Origin: Balneola sp.
Lineage (GTDB): Bacteria; Bacteroidota; Rhodothermia; Balneolales; Balneolaceae
Assembly: GCA_003712055.1 (NCBI GenBank)
Contig: RHLJ01000003.1
Coordinates: 124,001 to 188,000, forward strand
Length of the DNA: 64,000 nt
Direction of reading: 5' to 3'
Below the pieces are notes generated by a model. It was not told where the DNA came from. It saw only the letters and a list, made by a program, of their open reading frames with translations, and ran no database searches. Shown here in pieces: positions 1-10,300 of this stretch (position 1 is its first letter; each line of letters starts with the position of its first letter). The position numbers were made by a program, and so were the translations under genes.

Positions 1-1
1 A

Positions 2-760
2 AAAAATCTTGCCAGAATTGAACGCTACAGTGGTCCGACAAATGTAACTCGTATTAATCAGGAAAGGGTTACTGAAATCCGAACGGAGTTAGATGGCATT
101 GATCTAAAAACGGCATCTACTCAAGCCAGAGAAATTCTGGACACTATAGAATGGCCGGATGGATATCGTTATGAGCTTGCAGGCTCAGCAGAAGAGCAAG
201 CAGAGTCGTTTAATTTCCTCATGATTGCTTTCCTGATCGCAGGTATTCTTACCTATATGGTAATGGCTTCCCAATTTGAAAGCCTTCTTGAGCCTTTCAT
301 CATATTCTTTACCATTCCGCTTGCACTGTCTGGGGTACTGCTTGTTCTTTGGGTAACTGGAACGAGTATAAGTGTTACCTCCATGGTGGGATTGATATTA
401 CTCTCCGGTATTGTAGTGAACAATGGGATTGTAATGATTGACTATATCAAAATTCTTCAAGCTCGTGGTAAAGATCGCAAAGAAGCCATTGTAACTGGTG
501 CTACCCGAAGGTTACGCCCTATATTAATGACAGCCTTCACAACCATTCTATCGATGGTACCACTAGCACTTGAGCTTGGAGAAGGATCTGAAACTTGGAG
601 CCCTATGGCCAGAACAGTAATTGGCGGATTAAGTATGTCCACCATTCTCATGCTTTTTGTAGTTCCCTGTATCTACAATGTAATTAACAAAGCAGTATCA
701 AGCCTTGGCTTTGATGCTGTACACAAAGTTGACCCCCTAGCTGAAACGGAGCCAGTATGA
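2..760 (+). CDS. RND efflux permease, C-terminal part (gene starts before the window)
   Basis: This is the last 252 residues of a resistance-nodulation-division inner-membrane permease of the HAE1/AcrB type, which exports hydrophobic compounds or drugs using the proton gradient. The reading frame is open from base 2, so the gene begins upstream of the window. The visible part holds the end of the periplasmic docking region and the last five or so membrane helices. It includes the helix motif GIVVNNGIVMIDYI and the conserved TRRLRPILMTAFTT segment. The stop overlaps the start of the next permease by 4 nt (ATGA), so the two are almost certainly cotranscribed and translationally coupled. A paired arrangement like this suggests a heteromeric pump, as in MdtBC. 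The membrane fusion protein would be expected upstream, outside the window. The family call is firm; the substrate is unknown. Confidence 0.93.
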   Translation, partial: KNLARIERYSGPTNVTRINQERVTEIRTELDGIDLKTASTQAREILDTIEWPDGYRYELAGSAEEQAESFNFLMIAFLIAGILTYMVMASQFESLLEPFIIFFTIPLALSGVLLVLWVTGTSISVTSMVGLILLSGIVVNNGIVMIDYIKILQARGKDRKEAIVTGATRRLRPILMTAFTTILSMVPLALELGEGSETWSPMARTVIGGLSMSTILMLFVVPCIYNVINKAVSSLGFDAVHKVDPLAETEPV

Positions 761-3700
761 AAAAATTCAACCTAACCGGAGGTATCCTCAAGCGCCCAAT
801 AACTGTGATTATGGTTACAATCATCACGGTTGGCTTTGGGATTTTCTCACTTACCAATTTAAGAGTAACACTCAATCCGGAATATAATATTCCAATACTC
901 GCGGTATCTACTGGCTACACGAATGTAGCTCCGGAAGACATAAACCGGATTTTGGTAGAGCCTATTGAAGGTGCTCTTTCGGGAATTGAAGGAATTGAGT
1001 CTTTAGAAGCCCGAATTAGCAGGGGTAGCGCCTTTATTATCATGAGGCTCTATGAAGGGACGAACATCCGAAAAACCGAACTAAAGGTTCAGAAGGCTAT
1101 CGATCAAATACGGGATCAGATTCCTGAACAAGCGCGAGAACCGGTAGTATTCCAGTTCGATCCTGATAACCAACCTATTATGCAATTGAGCATCAATTCA
1201 GATATCAAAGGCCTGGATGAGCTACGGAATCTTGCTATTGATCTTGTAGAGCCTCGTTTAGAGCGTATTGTTGGCTTAGCTTCTGCTGAAACTCAAGGAG
1301 GGCTGGAACGACGAATTTATGTAGATGTTACCCCTATGCAATTGGCTCAGCATAAGCTGGTTCCTGATGATATCGAAAGTGCCATTCGAGATAACAATGC
1401 TCAGCTACCTGTGGGGAATGTAGTAGCTCAGAATATCAGCTATAGTGTACGTGCACAATCCATGTATAATAGTGTTGAAGAGATCGCTAATACTATTGTT
1501 ACGGTTACTGAGGATGGTATTCCGGTCCGGGTAAAGGATGTTGCTACGGTTTCTGATGGTTTTACGGAGGTAACAAATTTCGTAAGGGTTAATGGACGAA
1601 ATAGTGTATCTGTAGAGGTTCAAAAAAATTCCGATGCAAATACGCTGGATGTCGTAAATGCAGTAAAGGCTATTGTACCTGAGATAAATGAAATTCTTCC
1701 TCCGGGCACGGAACTACGGATACTTTCAGATCAGGGCAGGGTGATTGATGAGTCTATCAGTAATTTATCTCAGTCCGCTTTAATCGCTCTTTTTGTAGTG
1801 ATATTGGTAATTGTAATATTTATGGGAGGATGGCGTATTTCAGCTATTGTAGCAGTGACTATCCCAGTCTCTATTGCAGCAAGTTTCGCAGCAATGTACG
1901 CTACTGACCTCACCTTGAACACCCTTACCATATCAGCGTTAGCCCTTGCTATCGGTCTATTGGTAGACAATGCGATTGTTGTTACGGAAAGTATTGCACG
2001 AAAACTCGAAGAAGGCTTCTCTAGGTATCAGGCAGCACTAACAGGTACTAATGAGGTAATTGGTGCCCTATTAGGTTCTACCTTAACTACCCTGGGAGTA
2101 TTCATTCCTATTATCATGATGACTGGTTTTCAGGCAGATCTACTCCGCGACTTCGCACTTACAATCTGTTTTGCTATCGGGATGTCCTTCATCTCTTCGG
2201 TTGTTATAGTTCCTGTCCTGTCAGTGCTGTTATTAGACGGTAATCAGTTTAACAGAAGAAACTTCATGTTTAAAGCCATTTCCAAAATGGAAAAAGGATA
2301 CTCAAAAGTTCTAAACTGGTTCCTCCATAACAAATGGTTACCAACCGCTTTATTAGCAGTAATTGTGGTCGGCACATTTTACTTATTCAATACCATCGAA
2401 AAAGAAGGTTTCCCGGAAACTGATTCAGGGGAGATAGATATCAGCGTTCGACTCCCTGAAGGCAGCAAACTTCAGAACACGTATCAGGTTATGAATGCCT
2501 TTTATGATTCAATGAAGACAGATGCTGAAATTGAAACCATAGTATCTTCAATTGGCCGAAGTCGTTGGGTAGCTCAAAGTAATACCGGGCGTTTTAGCCT
2601 TGCACTAGTTTCTGTAGACGACCGCGAAATCTCAACCATAGAGTATGCCGCTAAGCTTAGGCAGCAGCTCACTTCCCCAGGAACAAGAGTAAATGTATCG
2701 GTTGAGGGAGGAAACAGTTTTGGAGGCCGTGGCTTCCGTGGGGGTAATAACTCTATTCGCTTAACGCTTGTAGGCCCGGACATCTCCGTATTAACTGATA
2801 TTTCTTCGAAAATTGAAAACAGGCTTTTAGAAGATCCAACCGTAGTTTCGGTAGATAATGGAAGAACTGATCCTACCCCGGAATTACAATTCATGCTGGA
2901 TAGGGAACGCATCAACAAATTAAATACCACTACCCTTCAAATTGCCAATGCCTTGCGAACCCAAACATTAGGTAACCAGGCAGGATTCTACAGAACCGAA
3001 GGAAGGGAAATCCCAATTGAAGTAAGAACATCAAAAGATGCATTGACATCGCGTGACGACCTTTTTGATCTGGAATTGGCTCAATTCGAGGATCAGCGAA
3101 TTCCTGTGATGGCTGTTGGAAATTTTGAACAAGTACAAGGTGTGGATGGATTCAGTAAAAGAAATCGTGAAATACTACTCGATGTAAACATTCAGGTAAC
3201 TGGAAGTGCTTCTGAGTACAGACCTCTCATAATAGATTTCCTTGAGAATGAAGTAGTGCTTCCGGATGGTTACCGTTACGACTTTACCGGAGCTACCAGC
3301 TTTTTCCAATCTGATTTCAGTGACTTCCTGTTCGCCGGATTAGCTGCTATAGTTTTGATGTTTATGATTATGGCATCACTATTCGAAAATTTCAGGGATC
3401 CATTTGTGATCTGGCTATGCATCTTTATGGCCATGTTTGGAGCACTAATGTTCCTGTTTTTTATTGGTGAAACCCTTAGTCAAACCGCGCAAATCGGACT
3501 CTTTATGCTGGTCGGGATTATAGTAAACAATGGAATTGTACTCGTCGACTATATGCATCTCTATACAAAAGGAAGAACATTTGATTTAACCCCTGGTTCC
3601 GATTTTATGGAGGCTATTTTAGAAGCATGTACTCGACGAATGAGACCAATTCTTCTAACTGCCATTACTACAGTCTGCTCTATGATTCCTCTTTCACTAG

Positions 3701-3885
3701 AATTAGGTGCTGGAGCTGAAATCTGGTCTCCTCTTGCGAAAACTGTAATTGGAGGCTTATCCTTTGGAGTAATCTTTACGCTGTTTATTACCCCGGCAAT
3801 CTCTGTCGGCTTTAAGCAGGTTATTATATGGTTCAGAAAACTCTTTAGGAGAAGAGAAAAAGTAGTTCAGATAGCAACTACATAA
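757..3885 (+). CDS. RND efflux transporter permease subunit (complete)
   Basis: A full-length (1042 aa) HAE1/AcrB-family inner-membrane proton-driven efflux permease. It has the usual two halves, each with a first helix, a large periplasmic loop and a block of helices. The first helix is near residues 10-30. The helix-4 motif GLLVDNAIVV carries D404-N405 where AcrB has two aspartates, and the second half has VNNGIVLVDYM where AcrB has its relay lysine. The TRRMRPILLTAITT segment near the end is typical. The start codon overlaps the stop of the preceding permease, supporting a two-permease operon. No outer-membrane TolC-like gene follows, so that partner would be upstream or elsewhere. A basic tail (RRREKV) ends the protein. 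The exported substrate cannot be read from sequence. Confidence 0.95.
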   Translation: MKKFNLTGGILKRPITVIMVTIITVGFGIFSLTNLRVTLNPEYNIPILAVSTGYTNVAPEDINRILVEPIEGALSGIEGIESLEARISRGSAFIIMRLYEGTNIRKTELKVQKAIDQIRDQIPEQAREPVVFQFDPDNQPIMQLSINSDIKGLDELRNLAIDLVEPRLERIVGLASAETQGGLERRIYVDVTPMQLAQHKLVPDDIESAIRDNNAQLPVGNVVAQNISYSVRAQSMYNSVEEIANTIVTVTEDGIPVRVKDVATVSDGFTEVTNFVRVNGRNSVSVEVQKNSDANTLDVVNAVKAIVPEINEILPPGTELRILSDQGRVIDESISNLSQSALIALFVVILVIVIFMGGWRISAIVAVTIPVSIAASFAAMYATDLTLNTLTISALALAIGLLVDNAIVVTESIARKLEEGFSRYQAALTGTNEVIGALLGSTLTTLGVFIPIIMMTGFQADLLRDFALTICFAIGMSFISSVVIVPVLSVLLLDGNQFNRRNFMFKAISKMEKGYSKVLNWFLHNKWLPTALLAVIVVGTFYLFNTIEKEGFPETDSGEIDISVRLPEGSKLQNTYQVMNAFYDSMKTDAEIETIVSSIGRSRWVAQSNTGRFSLALVSVDDREISTIEYAAKLRQQLTSPGTRVNVSVEGGNSFGGRGFRGGNNSIRLTLVGPDISVLTDISSKIENRLLEDPTVVSVDNGRTDPTPELQFMLDRERINKLNTTTLQIANALRTQTLGNQAGFYRTEGREIPIEVRTSKDALTSRDDLFDLELAQFEDQRIPVMAVGNFEQVQGVDGFSKRNREILLDVNIQVTGSASEYRPLIIDFLENEVVLPDGYRYDFTGATSFFQSDFSDFLFAGLAAIVLMFMIMASLFENFRDPFVIWLCIFMAMFGALMFLFFIGETLSQTAQIGLFMLVGIIVNNGIVLVDYMHLYTKGRTFDLTPGSDFMEAILEACTRRMRPILLTAITTVCSMIPLSLELGAGAEIWSPLAKTVIGGLSFGVIFTLFITPAISVGFKQVIIWFRKLFRRREKVVQIATT

Positions 3886-3961
3886 TATTTTCTAACTTTA
3901 TAAAAATGGTAATTGAGAATGGTTTTACCTATTGTTGGGTAATTAATTAAACAATAATGTC

Positions 3962-4267
3962 ATGAGTAAATCAGGAAATTTTTTAGCAGGATTATTGACG
4001 GGTGCATTAACCGGAACTGTATTGGCTTTATTATATGCTCCCGATACAGGAAAGAATACAAGAGACCGTCTTTCTTACCGGTTAAGCAATTACAGAGATG
4101 AATTGGTTGACCTGATATCAGAGCTAAGAAAAGAGAAGCAAAAACTCATTTCTGAAGCTAAGGAGAAAGGTGAAAAAGTAGTATCTGATGCCAAAGAAAA
4201 GGCCGAAGACTTGATCAAAGAAGCTGAAGATTTATTGGCTTCTATTGATTCTTCGGAGCAAGGCTAA
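3962..4267 (+). CDS. YtxH-like small membrane-anchored protein
   Basis: A 101-residue protein with one N-terminal hydrophobic segment rich in Gly and Ala (about residues 7-27, with the LLTGALTGTVLALLYAP pattern). A Lys/Glu-rich helical tail follows, predicted to form a coiled coil (about 45-95). This architecture and the APDTGKNTR segment match the YtxH/general-stress family, in which small membrane proteins are often associated with stress. It sits 76 nt after the RND permease and could be its own unit. The start ATG at 3962 is preceded by an attgtt/aacaat inverted repeat a few bases upstream, whose role is unknown. The biochemical function of the family is not established. Confidence 0.8.
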   Translation: MSKSGNFLAGLLTGALTGTVLALLYAPDTGKNTRDRLSYRLSNYRDELVDLISELRKEKQKLISEAKEKGEKVVSDAKEKAEDLIKEAEDLLASIDSSEQG

Positions 4268-4340
4268 CAGACTCGACTGCTAATAATACCTGTCTCTTTC
4301 ATCTTACACCCTCCTTTCCGTCATTCCAGGCAAAAACCCA

Positions 4341-4440
4341 GGATCTGTACAGGAACCAAACGTTGACTAAGCGATCGATATATCAACGAATAATCATACT
4401 TTACAGATCCTAAACAAACCTGCCTGTCGGCAGACAGATT
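4341..4440. repeat. Nested inverted repeats plus palindromic element in convergent gap
   Basis: The gap between the YtxH-like gene and the convergent parvulin gene holds two structured pieces. First, ggatctgt (4341-4348) pairs with acagatcc (4403-4410), and nested inside them cgttga (4361-4366) pairs with tcaacg (4383-4388). Second, a cctgcctgtcggcagacag palindrome lies at about 4419-4437. A related palindrome occurs in the gap near 43 kb. These look like interspersed palindromic repeats that could also act as transcription stops between convergent genes. No T-run typical of a terminator is attached. Confidence 0.5.
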
Positions 4441-4499
4441 GAGGATGACACTGAAAGAGAGCGCTATAGCTTAGAGACGAAGTAACCAGATTAGCCTCT

Positions 4500-6239
4500 T
4501 TAAGAGGATTCTTTCTCTCTATTCCATACCTCGTAGATATTGTCGAAGAGAAGGGTGTCCACTTTAATTACAGCCGCTTCTCTTAACTCCTCTATTTCTC
4601 CGTTTATCGTGCTGTACACTTTGAATCTTGTTTCGATATCAGCAACTGCAGTAGTATTACTTACCTCTGTCACTTCCCTGTCAGTAACGTTTAGTACCAT
4701 CCATCCATCCGTCGCTGAAAAGGCCAGTATGGGTTGTTTAATTAAACTCTTCTGGACTAAATCAAAGTCCTTATTTGAAGGATCAATAGTTTGATAGTCC
4801 ACTTCTTCATAGGTATCGTAACTGATTGGTAACTCACCGTTTTGAATATCCGCTTTTATTCTTTCTGCTTCGGAAAGATCCTCAGCATATATTTTCCAAT
4901 ATCCGGCTTTGAGCAGCAGATGCCTGTTATTTATCAACCGATCTCTGAATGTATTTGGAACTGTAATTGTGGAGGTATCGGTCAGCGCCTCTAAAGTAAG
5001 TTCGTATTGGTACAAATCGGAAAGGATATCATATCCACGTTCTTTTACCTTACCTATTACTCTGTCATCCTCCTTGTAACCTTCTCGCTCAGCAATTTTA
5101 AAAAGCACTTCATTTCTCATTCCCCTTCCTACGGAAGCACCGGTCCGATTTTTTGACTCAATAAAAGGCAAATATGGAAGCCAGTTCAAATAATCCTCGA
5201 AGGTAAAATCCGCTCGTTCACCACCAAATACATAAGTAGCCAATATGGTTTCATTATCAAATGAAGCTTCCAGTTCTTCTAACCTTTGATCGGTCCATCG
5301 ATCTGGCTGATTCTCATTAGTCGAAGTAGTATTCGCAATTTCATCTCCATCCAACTGAAGAATCACTTCCCGTAATGCCGACAGGTTTTCAGCATCAGGT
5401 TCCACCGAAAGACTCCCCATCAAATCTCTTACATAATCATTTGAAACGATTTGTTGTTTCCTCAATTTAACCTGACTTGATATACCCGGCTTTCGATATT
5501 GGTAGTCATCTTCAGCCAGCATAGCAGGGAATTCGATGTATTCGACATAAATGATGTGAAAACCAAAACGGGACCGAACAGGAGCAGTAAATTCTCCCTG
5601 GTTCGTTGAAAAAGCAGCCTCCGCAAAAGCATCATCTACTCCAAAATAACTTATCGGCCCAAGGTAGCCTGCATTCTCATCGTATTCTTCTGTTTCAAAA
5701 AAATCATTGGCTACATCAATAAAATCCTCCCCGTTTCTTAACCTGTCGTACGATTCTAACAGTTCTTCTTCTTGAAGAGAAAAGAGTTGACGGACAAATA
5801 CTTTACGCTGCTTTTTGGCGTAAGCCAGACGTACTTCTTCATCGGTAGGAGGGTCTATGAGTTTTCCCATTTCATCGACGAAGTAAAAGTCCATCATCGA
5901 TTTTCTTTCCTGGAAATACAATGCTCCCAGATACGTGGGATGATCCAGCAATCCTCTTGCTTCAGCTGCATCACCTAACACAAGATTATCAATCATCTGA
6001 TTCAGAAAATCATACCTCTCTCTTCTTGTATCGTTTCTACCCGTCTTTATGAGATGTTCTACATAATTGCTTTCGAAATCGAAAACGGTTCGTTCAATTC
6101 CATTTACTTCGAAGAGAACTTCATAATCCCTGTGTACGGGCTCCTCTTTGCAACCGATAAAGAGTATAAGGATTAGGGCAAATAACAAAGGCTGCCTCCA
6201 AGTGAAGCAGCCTTTATTCGACTTAAATAAGTCTGTCAT
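4500..6239 (-). CDS. Parvulin-type peptidylprolyl isomerase lipoprotein
   Basis: A 579-aa SurA/PpiC-like protein predicted to fold or escort outer-membrane and secreted proteins in the periplasm. The N-terminus carries a lipoprotein signal with lipobox LFIGC (Cys29). A SurA-like N-terminal helical region follows, then one PpiC rotamase domain at about residues 145-240 (RKVFVRQLFS..., GYLGPISYFGVDDAF, FGFHIIYVEYIE). The rest, about 340 residues, is a long C-terminal extension without recognised domains. Its start codon abuts the stop of the PorV-family gene, so it is the last gene of the TonB/T9SS/PorV operon. That suggests a chaperone serving the outer-membrane products encoded upstream. A strong terminator-like hairpin lies inside codons 9-18 (see separate entry). 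A later TTG start would leave no charged n-region, so ATG at 6239 is preferred. Confidence 0.85.
   Translation of the reverse strand: MTDLFKSNKGCFTWRQPLLFALILILFIGCKEEPVHRDYEVLFEVNGIERTVFDFESNYVEHLIKTGRNDTRRERYDFLNQMIDNLVLGDAAEARGLLDHPTYLGALYFQERKSMMDFYFVDEMGKLIDPPTDEEVRLAYAKKQRKVFVRQLFSLQEEELLESYDRLRNGEDFIDVANDFFETEEYDENAGYLGPISYFGVDDAFAEAAFSTNQGEFTAPVRSRFGFHIIYVEYIEFPAMLAEDDYQYRKPGISSQVKLRKQQIVSNDYVRDLMGSLSVEPDAENLSALREVILQLDGDEIANTTSTNENQPDRWTDQRLEELEASFDNETILATYVFGGERADFTFEDYLNWLPYLPFIESKNRTGASVGRGMRNEVLFKIAEREGYKEDDRVIGKVKERGYDILSDLYQYELTLEALTDTSTITVPNTFRDRLINNRHLLLKAGYWKIYAEDLSEAERIKADIQNGELPISYDTYEEVDYQTIDPSNKDFDLVQKSLIKQPILAFSATDGWMVLNVTDREVTEVSNTTAVADIETRFKVYSTINGEIEELREAAVIKVDTLLFDNIYEVWNREKESS
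6187..6215 (-). terminator. Terminator-like hairpin inside the start of the parvulin gene
   Basis: On the minus strand a 12-bp stem (6204-6215 with 6187-6198, one G-T wobble) closes a 5-nt loop and is followed by a T-rich stretch TTTGTTATTT. This is the form of an intrinsic terminator, yet it lies 24-52 nt inside the parvulin coding sequence. Translating ribosomes would unfold it, so it may act as a polarity or attenuation device that lowers expression of the isomerase relative to the PorV gene. The structure is seen directly; the function is inference. Confidence 0.5.
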
Positions 6240-7307
6240 TTAGTAATAGATTTTAAGGTCTACTATTGTTGTGTTGCCTAAATATTCGAAAGGTACCTGT
6301 GCAAAGTCAACCCCAATTGCCAATCCGCTTGAAGTTTTTAGAGTAAACCCAGCTCCGTAGGTGATGTGGGAATCCACATCGTCTCCAAGGAAGAGGTCTC
6401 TGTAACCACCTCTAACATGAAATTTAACCGTATTAGACAGGTAACTAAGCTCTGTTCCCGAGTCGAGGTTTAGGAAGTTATCGTTAGTTTGCTGTACCTC
6501 ACTCATTAATTTGAATTCGAGGTTTTCTCTTTTAATTGCAGGAACCATCACCCCAAACTTGAATGATAAAGGAAGTTCCCATTCATCAAGCTTAACATTC
6601 CCAACGATTGCATCATTATTACCTTCGCTATTTGGATCCTGATCGATAAACTCTTCCGTATTAATACCACTCATCTGCATATTATTACCAAAGTTGCTTA
6701 TTGATGCTCCAATCGTAATTCCATTCAGGTATTGGGTCTCCAACTGGAATCCAAGATCAAGAGCAAAGGCTTCTGCACTCATATCGTAAATTCTTTGTTG
6801 GATAAACTTTGCAGTACCACCAAACCGGAATGACTCTGTCAGGTTTTGAGCATAGGTAACACCAAGACTTAAATCATAAGCCCCAAAAGTGGAGCCTATT
6901 CCATCCTGATCTTCAACCGTGCGAACAAGCATTCGCCCATAATCGACGTAGTTTAAACCAAGACCTACATTTTTTCCTGGCTCTTTACCTACAGGAATTA
7001 CAAGACCTGCTCCGTAAATATTTACATCTACGAAATACTCATTAACACTAAAGAACCCTGAATTGTAGGTATCTCCATCATTGGGTGCTGCAATACCTGC
7101 AGGGTTCCAGAATAAGGCTTCAGCTCCTGATACATATACCGAATTTGCATTTCCAAGGGCGGCTCCTTTGGCGCCAACCCCGAGTGTCAGGAATTGTGCC
7201 GCTGTTGTACCAACCCTACTACCATTTGTTGATTGTGCACTCACTTGTGAAAAAGCAAGCACTAGAACTAGTTGAGTAAGAAAAAGTTTTTTATTCATTT
7301 TTTTCAT
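6240..7307 (-). CDS. PorV/PorQ-family outer-membrane protein
   Basis: A 355-aa outer-membrane beta-barrel of the PorV/PorQ family linked to type IX secretion. In that system PorV binds the C-terminal sorting domains of cargo and shuttles them to the attachment complex. A Sec signal peptide (about residues 1-24, ending VSAQ) precedes the family-typical N-terminal block with AQFLTLGVGAKGAALGNA and EALFWNPAGIA. The remainder is alternating beta-strand sequence ending in an aromatic residue (DLKIYY). The gene lies 14 nt after a T9SS-type cargo gene and directly abuts the parvulin gene, so cargo, shuttle and chaperone are encoded together. It is likely a cargo-specific PorV paralogue; whether it is the main genomic PorV cannot be told from this window. 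Confidence 0.85.
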   Translation of the reverse strand: MKKMNKKLFLTQLVLVLAFSQVSAQSTNGSRVGTTAAQFLTLGVGAKGAALGNANSVYVSGAEALFWNPAGIAAPNDGDTYNSGFFSVNEYFVDVNIYGAGLVIPVGKEPGKNVGLGLNYVDYGRMLVRTVEDQDGIGSTFGAYDLSLGVTYAQNLTESFRFGGTAKFIQQRIYDMSAEAFALDLGFQLETQYLNGITIGASISNFGNNMQMSGINTEEFIDQDPNSEGNNDAIVGNVKLDEWELPLSFKFGVMVPAIKRENLEFKLMSEVQQTNDNFLNLDSGTELSYLSNTVKFHVRGGYRDLFLGDDVDSHITYGAGFTLKTSSGLAIGVDFAQVPFEYLGNTTIVDLKIYY

Positions 7308-7321
7308 TGTTTGGCTCGCTC

Positions 7322-10300
7322 TTATTTCACAATTGCAAATTTATCGGTGAATTCACCAACTCCCGGTGCTTCTACATGGTAGAAATAAATGCCATAGGCA
7401 ACATCTTCGCTATCGTTGGATTTAAGATCCCAGGAAGCTGAACCATCATTTAAAGCCCCACTGTGCTCTATGGTTCTTATCAACTCCCCACGGATGTTGA
7501 AAATCCTGATGGTACATAACCTTGGCAGGTTGAAGAATTCAATTTTCCTCTCACCCCTACCGATTGAACTACTTCCTCTTTCCCAGGATGCAGCTCCTAA
7601 ATATGGGTTTGGTGCAACAAAGATATCATCCAGTTCCTGGCTGGCAAGATCATTGTCTACGGTACCACTGGTGACTCCGAATCTGAATGTATCATCAGGT
7701 CCGAATTGGCGGGTAGTCGATACTCTGATTTTATCACCTGGCGAAGGAGGTGTGCCCTCTCCATCTGCAAAGACGCTTATTGTAAACCTGTAGATTTGAC
7801 GATTTAATGAATCTGCTTCTGAAATAAACAGAACATCTCCTCCTGATATCGTACCTGTTCCATCATTATCTCTAAAGAAGAGATCAGCTTGGTCACCGGT
7901 AGTCACATTTCTTGCAAATACAGGTAGATCAACACGTGTAAAACCTTGTCCGAATAAAAGCGGAGGTCGATAAGTACTATCAGCCGGATCTACAAATAGC
8001 AACTCATAATCATGATCGGTACGAACAAAATTAACCGTAACAAGATCATCATCCGGAGCAATGGAAAGTTGCCAATCCGTACTTAAACCATCTAATTCAG
8101 AAGGATCAAGACCAAATAGTTCATTTTCCTGGCCTTCATTTGAGATCCATCCCGTTCTGTTTTCAATGATATCTCCTGGAGTATCATTTGAGAAATTGAT
8201 GATAAAGCCATCAACGATACTTGAAGCGGAAGAGTAATCACTGGCGCTTATCACATCTACACCTTCTGTTAGCTCCCTTACACTATAGGTACTTGTTTCC
8301 CGGTATACCCCAAGATCTGAATCAGTAGCGCCAAAGGTTACTTCGTATGCATTATCATCATTTACCTCTGAGTCGATGATAATATCTACTGAAGCAAACC
8401 CGGTTGCCGTACCTGTAGTTACACTACTAAGATCTACCGTAGATCCTCCCTGAACATACCCTGCAGGTAGTGTAGTTGGAATCACAATAGCCGCATTTGA
8501 AGACGTACCGGTAACCGATCCAGCAGCGTTTAATGCAATTCTAAAAGTATTTTCCTGAGGATCGATACCGGGGTCATCGCCTCCCGCAGATGGGATTCCG
8601 CGGTCGTAAGCTACAATTGCGTAGTAGTATATTTTCCCGTTAGTAACGTCATTATCTACATAGAAAAACTGAAGCCCGGTATTGTCTCCAAGGTTATATA
8701 CTGCTTCACCTTCAAGTACCGTGATGTTTCCAGAAAACTCATTGTCTAAATCCCATTGAGCTATTGGCTCGTAAAATGTAGGAGTACCATTTACATCTGT
8801 AATAGTTCTCGCATCACTTAATAGGTTATCCGTTCCTTTATATAGTCGGTAGCCCTCGAAATCGAAATCCTGTAAGAACCTGTCGAAACTTCTAATGGAA
8901 AGAGTATCCCAAGATAGCAGGACCTGATTGTCTCCAGCTACTGCTGATAATGTCGGGGTAATAGGTGGCTGAGCGAAGTTGTAGTCAGAGTTATAAATAT
9001 TCTGAACCGTTCTTCGGTTTTTGAAGAAGTCATCTTCATCGCTACCAAAGATCCAGGCTGTTGAGAAGAAGTCAGTAGACTTTGCTGTTGGGTCGTTTTC
9101 AGAAAACAACTCAACCTCACCTGATGTAAACAGGATAAACGGCTCATCAGCTACTACTGTTGAAGGTTCTACGTAATCCGGATTTGAGAATAGGGTTAAT
9201 GCTATTCGTTCAAATAACCAGGTGTCATCTCTCAAGTTATCTCCACTTTCGTAAAATGGACGTGTGTTCAAATCGAAACCAGTTAAACCAATCTGATCTG
9301 ATTCATCAACATCAAGTTCGTTGTAGTTCGGCTCACCATTTGTAGGAAGTCCATCTCCTTCTCCTTCATCAGGACCAGGGTACTCAAGTTCAAAAGGACC
9401 TAAACCATCTCGGCCCACATCATTGTTCAATGTTTCACCGGAATCAAATACTCCGTTATCATTGGCATCATTAAAACCAACCCAATCCAGATTTTCATCG
9501 GTTGTAAACCAACGCTCTGCATCAGCAGCAGGTCGATCCTCAACAGGCTCACCGTGAAATACCTCAAACTGCGCTACGTCATACTGACCAGATGCATAGG
9601 TAGTAATCTCACTTAATGTTGTGAATAACAAGTAATTCTCATCGAATCTTGATTCATCTGTAATACCATCCAAATCATCATCAATTGCATTTACGTCATT
9701 TGCAGGTGACTCCAGGAAAGCAAAACCGGTATAACCAGTTTCATATGGTGAATCCCCTGCTTGAGTAGGTTCTCCAATACCATCAGAATCCCAACCAAAT
9801 ACCAAATCCAGAAATGGATCATAATTGGCATTATCATCATCCTCTTCTACCCCTAAGCCATAATCAACAATCTGGGAGAAAAATAAACGAGTTTGATCAT
9901 TTTCACTTTTGTTGGTCACTCGATAGATGATGAACATGGTATCCTCTGCGAGGATATTTGCCCATTGGAATAATCGAATTTGTGTCTGAAGCCCTAAACC
10001 ACCCATAGTTGGATCTTCATTAGGACTTGGAAAGTAAACTCCTAATGCGCTATGAGGACCTGTAGTTTCGATATTGGCTGCATATTCAAGATCTGAAAAG
10101 TCATCCATTACATAGTAGGATTCCAAATCAGCACTAGCGAACCTTCCATCTCTACCATTCCAGGTTCCTGGCCAACCCGGATCATCCTCACCCAACCTAT
10201 CCGGCCAAAATGAAGGCCAGGAAGTCATGTCATTGGATAAAGCAGGTACAGGAGCAGCTCCCAGTGTTACCGGGTCAATTCTCAATGGATTATTGAAACC

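Noticed and set aside
3931-3955. attgtt/aacaat inverted repeat before the YtxH-like gene
   Set aside because: Only 6-bp AT-rich arms; expected by chance in this base composition, so not listed as an operator.
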